32,407 nucleotides of DNA from an uncultured Bacillaceae bacterium (GTDB lineage Bacteria; Bacillota; Bacilli; Bacillales; Caldibacillaceae), in assembly GCA_937934645.1 (NCBI GenBank), contig CALGYZ010000098.1:1-32407 (forward strand). Direction: 5' to 3'. The notes beneath the pieces are model-generated. The model had not been told where the DNA came from and did no database searches. It was given only the letters and a program-made list of their open reading frames with translations. The first letter of the stretch is position 1. Every line of letters starts with the position of its first letter. Below, piece by piece: positions 29,027-32,407 of the stretch. The position numbers and the translations under genes were made by a program.

Positions 29027-30259
29027 TTAATATTTTATCTTTTCCCCTTCATAAATCATAAAACTGCAATATAAATGGAACGCTGTCTGCTTATCATCAA
29101 TATCCAAATGAAAAATTTCTTTCATTCTATTTAACCGGTACGTTAATGTGTTCCGATGGATGGATAGTTCTATCATTGTCTGTTTTTTGTCAAAGATGTT
29201 CATAATATAAGATTTTAATGTAAGATAGTATTCCGTATCATATTTTGAATCGTATTCCCGGATCGTCTCCAATGTCGGATGAACAAAGGCGGGCCATTCT
29301 TCTGTCCGGGATATTTCCACAAAAATTTGTAAAGGTGCATAGTCGGAAAAAACAGCCGGGATCTTTCTTTCCTTTGCCTTTGCAATCACTGCTGTCAATA
29401 AAGCCTGTTTAAAATATATTTTTGTTTTTTCCAGGTTTGTAAATCCTCCGGACATACCGGTTTTAAATTCATGAGAATTAAGTACGTTTACGATTTCTTG
29501 TACAAGCGGATGCTTTTTTAACTCATCACCGTTTTGACTGATTCCCCCAATTAGCGTCACGATCGAATAATCATGCAAAACCGATACTACATTTTGATCC
29601 GGACGGGTAAATTCATTAACGATATAACTGGCAAAGGCTGTGTTAGCTGCATTATTTCCTACAGGTGTCACCAAAATGATATAGTTTCCCGGAACCCGTT
29701 GTTGCAGCCGTTCGGCGGCATGATGTTTCTCACGGAAAGAAGTATCCGGATCGAGCAAGTCCAGCAAACAGGCTGTTAAAGACAAAAATTGGCCGGAATA
29801 CCGGTTTTCCTGTTTAACTAATTCAATCGTTAACATATCAATCATGATCTGGGTAATTTCCAAATCACCCTCCTGTAGAGGGCGGTCCTGCAAAAAAACA
29901 GCCACATGGCCGGCAATTTTTTGGTGGATGACCAACTCACCGAAAATCCGCGGTGAATCCTTTGCCGGTCCCCAATTTCCGTAAAACGGTTGATATGTTT
30001 CAGTTTGAGAATTTAAAAAAATCTTTTGATACTCCCGGATCACATTTGCCGGAAGCTCTTTTTCCTCCAACAACCGATCCCAGATATCGTTTCCGATCGG
30101 CTTTTTCGGTACTTGACAAATAAGCCGGTAATGTTCATCGGTTAACAACACCGGCCGCTCAAAAATCTCATGGGCAGCTTGAATAATCTGCTCCACTCCC
30201 CCGCCGATTACGGCTTTGTACAAACGCTGATACGCCTTCTGAATACGTTTTATTGCCAT
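29027..30259 (-). CDS. PucR-family transcriptional regulator
   Basis: The 410-residue protein has an N-terminal sensory region (about 5-140), a GGDEF-like CdaR-type middle domain (about 160-285) and a C-terminal PucR helix-turn-helix. The last (about 340-400) includes KQTMIELSIHRNTLTYRLNRMKEI. Such proteins activate neighbouring catabolic genes in response to small molecules. The ATG at 30259 is selected because AGAGGAG lies 8 nt upstream; the GTG at 30268 overlaps the site. The divergent flavin oxidoreductase gene is the likely target. The inducer is unknown. A T-rich stretch follows the gene but I see no clean terminator hairpin. Confidence 0.9.
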   Translation of the reverse strand: MAIKRIQKAYQRLYKAVIGGGVEQIIQAAHEIFERPVLLTDEHYRLICQVPKKPIGNDIWDRLLEEKELPANVIREYQKIFLNSQTETYQPFYGNWGPAKDSPRIFGELVIHQKIAGHVAVFLQDRPLQEGDLEITQIMIDMLTIELVKQENRYSGQFLSLTACLLDLLDPDTSFREKHHAAERLQQRVPGNYIILVTPVGNNAANTAFASYIVNEFTRPDQNVVSVLHDYSIVTLIGGISQNGDELKKHPLVQEIVNVLNSHEFKTGMSGGFTNLEKTKIYFKQALLTAVIAKAKERKIPAVFSDYAPLQIFVEISRTEEWPAFVHPTLETIREYDSKYDTEYYLTLKSYIMNIFDKKQTMIELSIHRNTLTYRLNRMKEIFHLDIDDKQTAFHLYCSFMIYEGEKIKY

Positions 30260-30317
30260 CCTCCCCACTCCTCTTCTTTGTCATTTTTCACAAACCGTAA
30301 GCTTTTTTTCTAGATAA

Positions 30318-30365
30318 TTAACATGTTTATTTAAAGTAAAACACTTTATAATGTGAATATGTTAA
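30318..30365. promoter_or_regulatory. Nested inverted repeats around the oxidoreductase promoter
   Basis: TTAACAT (30318-30324) and ATGTTAA (30359-30365) are perfect inverted arms with centres 41 bp apart, about four helical turns. Inside lies AAAGT-aaaac-ACTTT (30333-30347) abutting a TATAAT -10 (30347-30352). The -35 is poor, as expected for an activated promoter. The arrangement suggests that PucR dimers bind two sites on one face of the DNA. Confidence 0.5.
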
Positions 30366-30444
30366 CAAATTTTTTAGTCAAAATCTACAAACGCTTTTTT
30401 GAAAGCTCTTTTACTCTGCTTAACAAAAAGGAGGAAGGAATTAC

Positions 30445-32388
30445 ATGAATTTTGAAGCTACGTTTACCCCGATGTATATCGGAAACATGCATGTAAAAAA
30501 CCGGCTGGTCATGCCGGCAATGGATTCCCACATGGCTGAAGCCGATGGTTCCATCGGTGAAAACGCTATCCGCTATTACGGTTCAAGGGCAAAAGGCGGA
30601 TTCGGCCTGATTATCGTTGAAATTGCCGCTGTCCAGCCATCCGGAATCGGAATGCCTCATGAAATTAATATTTATGAAGATTCTGCTATCCCCGGTCTGA
30701 CAAAGCTGGCTGATGCGATCAAAAACAACGGAGCCCGGGCAATCATTCAATTACACCATGCAGGAAGGGAAACGGTATCCGCTTTGGCGGGACAACAACC
30801 TGTTGCACCATCCGCCGTTCCTTGTCCGGTTAACCGGGAAACTCCTCACGAGTTGACGACCGAGGAAGTATATCAATTAATCAGGGACTATATTTCCGCT
30901 GCTGTAAGAGCGAAAAAAGCCGGATTTGACGGTGTTGAAATCCATGCCGCACATGGTTATATGGGCGGACAATTTTTAAGCCCCCGTTCAAACAAACGGA
31001 TCGATGAATTCGGCGGCGGCCTGGAAGGACGGACATTATTTTTAAAATTAATCGTGGAAGGCATTAAGAAAGAATGCGGACAAGCCTTTCCGGTTATTGT
31101 ACGGATGAGCACAGATGAAAAACGAATCGGCGGAATCAGGTTAAATGAGGCTGTTCTTCAAGCTCAATTGCTGGAATCTTATGGTTATGATGCCATACAC
31201 GTATCCGCCGGTTCATACGGTTCCTGGGATACCATTGTTCCTCCGCCTGATTTCGAACAAGGCTGGAACTTATCTGCTACCAAAATCATTAAAGATGCAG
31301 TCAATATTCCGGTCATCGCAGTCGGCAAATATTCCGATCCTTTTTTCATTAATGCGGCCATCGAACGGGAAGATACGGACTTTGTCGCATTGGGACGCCA
31401 GTCCATTGCGGATCCTGACTTTCCAAATAAAATGTTCTCCGGCCAATTAATGGAAATTACTCCTTGTGTTAGCTGTACACAAAGATGCATGATTTTTAAC
31501 GATCCGGCCAACCTTATGGAAGGTGACTACGGGATCTCTTGTATGTATAATCCAATGAGTAACAACCGTAGGGATGTCCAGTTAACTCCGGCGGAAGAGC
31601 CGAAGAATGTTATGGTAATCGGTGCCGGTCCGGCAGGACTAATGTCGGCATGGATAGCGGCAAAACGGGGACACCGTGTTACATTATATGAAAAACAACC
31701 GAAATCGAAAGCCGGCGGCCAATTCTTGATCGCGGCTTATCCTCCGTTTAAACAAGACTTAACACGGGTCATCCGCCACTATCTGTATATGTGTGAAAAA
31801 TACGGCGTCGAAATGGTATTCGAAACAGAAGTGGACGAAGAATTGATCGCAGCCAAAAAACCGGATGTGCTCATCGTTGCAACCGGCGCAACTCCATTAA
31901 AACCTGACATTCCTGGTGTGGACGGCGGGCGGATTAAACAGGCAAATGATGTGCTTTTAGGCGAACCAGTGGAAGGTAAAGTACTTGTCATCGGCGGCGG
32001 CCTTGTCGGTGTTGAAACGGCAGAATATTGCACAGATTATTGCGATCATGTCGCTCTTGTCGAGATGAAACCGGAAATCGCAACCGATTTATATTTGACA
32101 GTCCGGGACAGTCTGCTGCGCCGTTTTAAAGAAGAAGAAATCGAAGTCCATACGAATACAAAAGTACTTGAATTTACGGAAACCGGAATTGTATGCGAAC
32201 AAAACGGAGAGCAGAAAACCCTGGACGGTTTTGACTCAATCATCCTTGCATTAGGTGCGGAATCTTTTAATCCATTTAAAAACCATAACGATCTGGCGCC
32301 GGAAGTATATACAATCGGAGACGCCAAAGAAGCGAGATCCGCTTTGGAAGCAATCTATGAAGCTTTCCGTGTGGCCCAGCGTATTTAA
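30445..32388 (+). CDS. Old-yellow-enzyme-type NADH:flavin oxidoreductase with Fe-S and FAD domains
   Basis: The 647-residue protein is a complete multidomain ene-reductase of the FadH / 2-enoate reductase / BaiCD-BaiH type. An FMN-binding TIM barrel (about 5-335) has EIHAAHGY (165-172) at the active site. A 4Fe-4S site has Cys341, Cys344, Cys348 and Cys366. An FAD domain starts with GAGPAG (393-398), and an NAD(P)-binding insert has IGGGLVGVETAEY (about 516-528), then ATGATP and the closing IGDAKEA. It should reduce an alpha,beta-unsaturated carbonyl or enoate with NAD(P)H. The substrate is not predictable. AAGGAGG lies upstream of the ATG. It is divergent from the PucR regulator. The usual GGSLENR loop reads GGGLEGR. 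The gene is complete; the last 19 bases of the window hold nothing. Confidence 0.9.
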   Translation: MNFEATFTPMYIGNMHVKNRLVMPAMDSHMAEADGSIGENAIRYYGSRAKGGFGLIIVEIAAVQPSGIGMPHEINIYEDSAIPGLTKLADAIKNNGARAIIQLHHAGRETVSALAGQQPVAPSAVPCPVNRETPHELTTEEVYQLIRDYISAAVRAKKAGFDGVEIHAAHGYMGGQFLSPRSNKRIDEFGGGLEGRTLFLKLIVEGIKKECGQAFPVIVRMSTDEKRIGGIRLNEAVLQAQLLESYGYDAIHVSAGSYGSWDTIVPPPDFEQGWNLSATKIIKDAVNIPVIAVGKYSDPFFINAAIEREDTDFVALGRQSIADPDFPNKMFSGQLMEITPCVSCTQRCMIFNDPANLMEGDYGISCMYNPMSNNRRDVQLTPAEEPKNVMVIGAGPAGLMSAWIAAKRGHRVTLYEKQPKSKAGGQFLIAAYPPFKQDLTRVIRHYLYMCEKYGVEMVFETEVDEELIAAKKPDVLIVATGATPLKPDIPGVDGGRIKQANDVLLGEPVEGKVLVIGGGLVGVETAEYCTDYCDHVALVEMKPEIATDLYLTVRDSLLRRFKEEEIEVHTNTKVLEFTETGIVCEQNGEQKTLDGFDSIILALGAESFNPFKNHNDLAPEVYTIGDAKEARSALEAIYEAFRVAQRI

Positions 32389-32407
32389 AGACATTCGGAA
32401 AATAAAG

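Noticed and set aside
1..32407. Mobile elements, CRISPR arrays, toxin-antitoxin or phage-defence genes
   Set aside because: I found no transposase, integrase, tandem repeats, direct-repeat attachment sites or recognisable defence domains; gene content and base composition look chromosomal.

Overview
The window looks like chromosomal DNA from a spore-forming, low-to-mid G+C member of the Bacillaceae. The grounds are the divergent nadC-nadA / nifS-niaR arrangement known from Bacillus, strong AGGAGG ribosome-binding sites, a gamma-SASP-like spore protein, a TcaA/YvbJ-type zinc-ribbon protein and a Bacillus-style rhamnose operon. I cannot fix the genus from sequence alone. I see no rRNA, tRNA, CRISPR array, insertion sequence, phage or conjugation gene. 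The region is ordinary chromosome with several interesting regulatory sites.

Layout. 1-4.2 kb: NAD synthesis. nadC-nadA (minus) faces nifS-niaR (plus) across a shared promoter/operator region. nadB, which sits between nadC and nifS in Bacillus subtilis, is missing. 4.2-7.8 kb: a glutathione-peroxidase-type thiol peroxidase, a membrane CHASE3-HAMP-GGDEF diguanylate cyclase, and an orphan tryptophan synthase beta gene. The trpB start region carries regularly spaced GAG triplets resembling a TRAP binding site. 7.9-9.8 kb: a LytTR regulator coupled to a DUF3021 membrane protein, a small membrane protein, and two tiny genes (a gamma-SASP-like protein and a 42-residue protein) ending at a strong terminator. 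9.8-14.9 kb: a divergent cell-envelope cluster with three zinc-ribbon proteins (one polytopic, one coiled-coil, one TcaA/YvbJ-like) and a membrane-anchored GH3 enzyme. 14.9-20 kb: a DUF4363-like lipoprotein, a DUF421/YetF protein, a YfcE-type phosphodiesterase, an RlmA-type rRNA methyltransferase, an ApbE-like flavin transferase and a spermidine-synthase-fold methyltransferase-like protein. 20-22 kb: an EamA exporter divergent from a LysR regulator.

22.1-28.7 kb: a complete L-rhamnose catabolic operon, rhaB-rhaA-rhaD-rhaM plus an MFS sugar transporter, with a divergent AraC-type regulator. Rhamnose is imported, anomerised by RhaM, isomerised by RhaA, phosphorylated by RhaB and cleaved by RhaD to dihydroxyacetone phosphate and lactaldehyde. 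A 15-codon open reading frame with an excellent ribosome-binding site lies just before rhaB. A CcpA cre-like palindrome lies in the gap before rhaM. 29-32.4 kb: a PucR-type regulator divergent from a 647-residue old-yellow-enzyme-type FMN/4Fe-4S/FAD reductase, with nested inverted repeats at the promoter.

The observations most worth following are the TRAP-like site on an orphan trpB, the 15-codon leader before rhaB, the divergent zinc-ribbon/GH3 envelope cluster, and the loss of nadB from the NiaR locus. I do not see a defence island or anything that plainly qualifies as a new mobile system.
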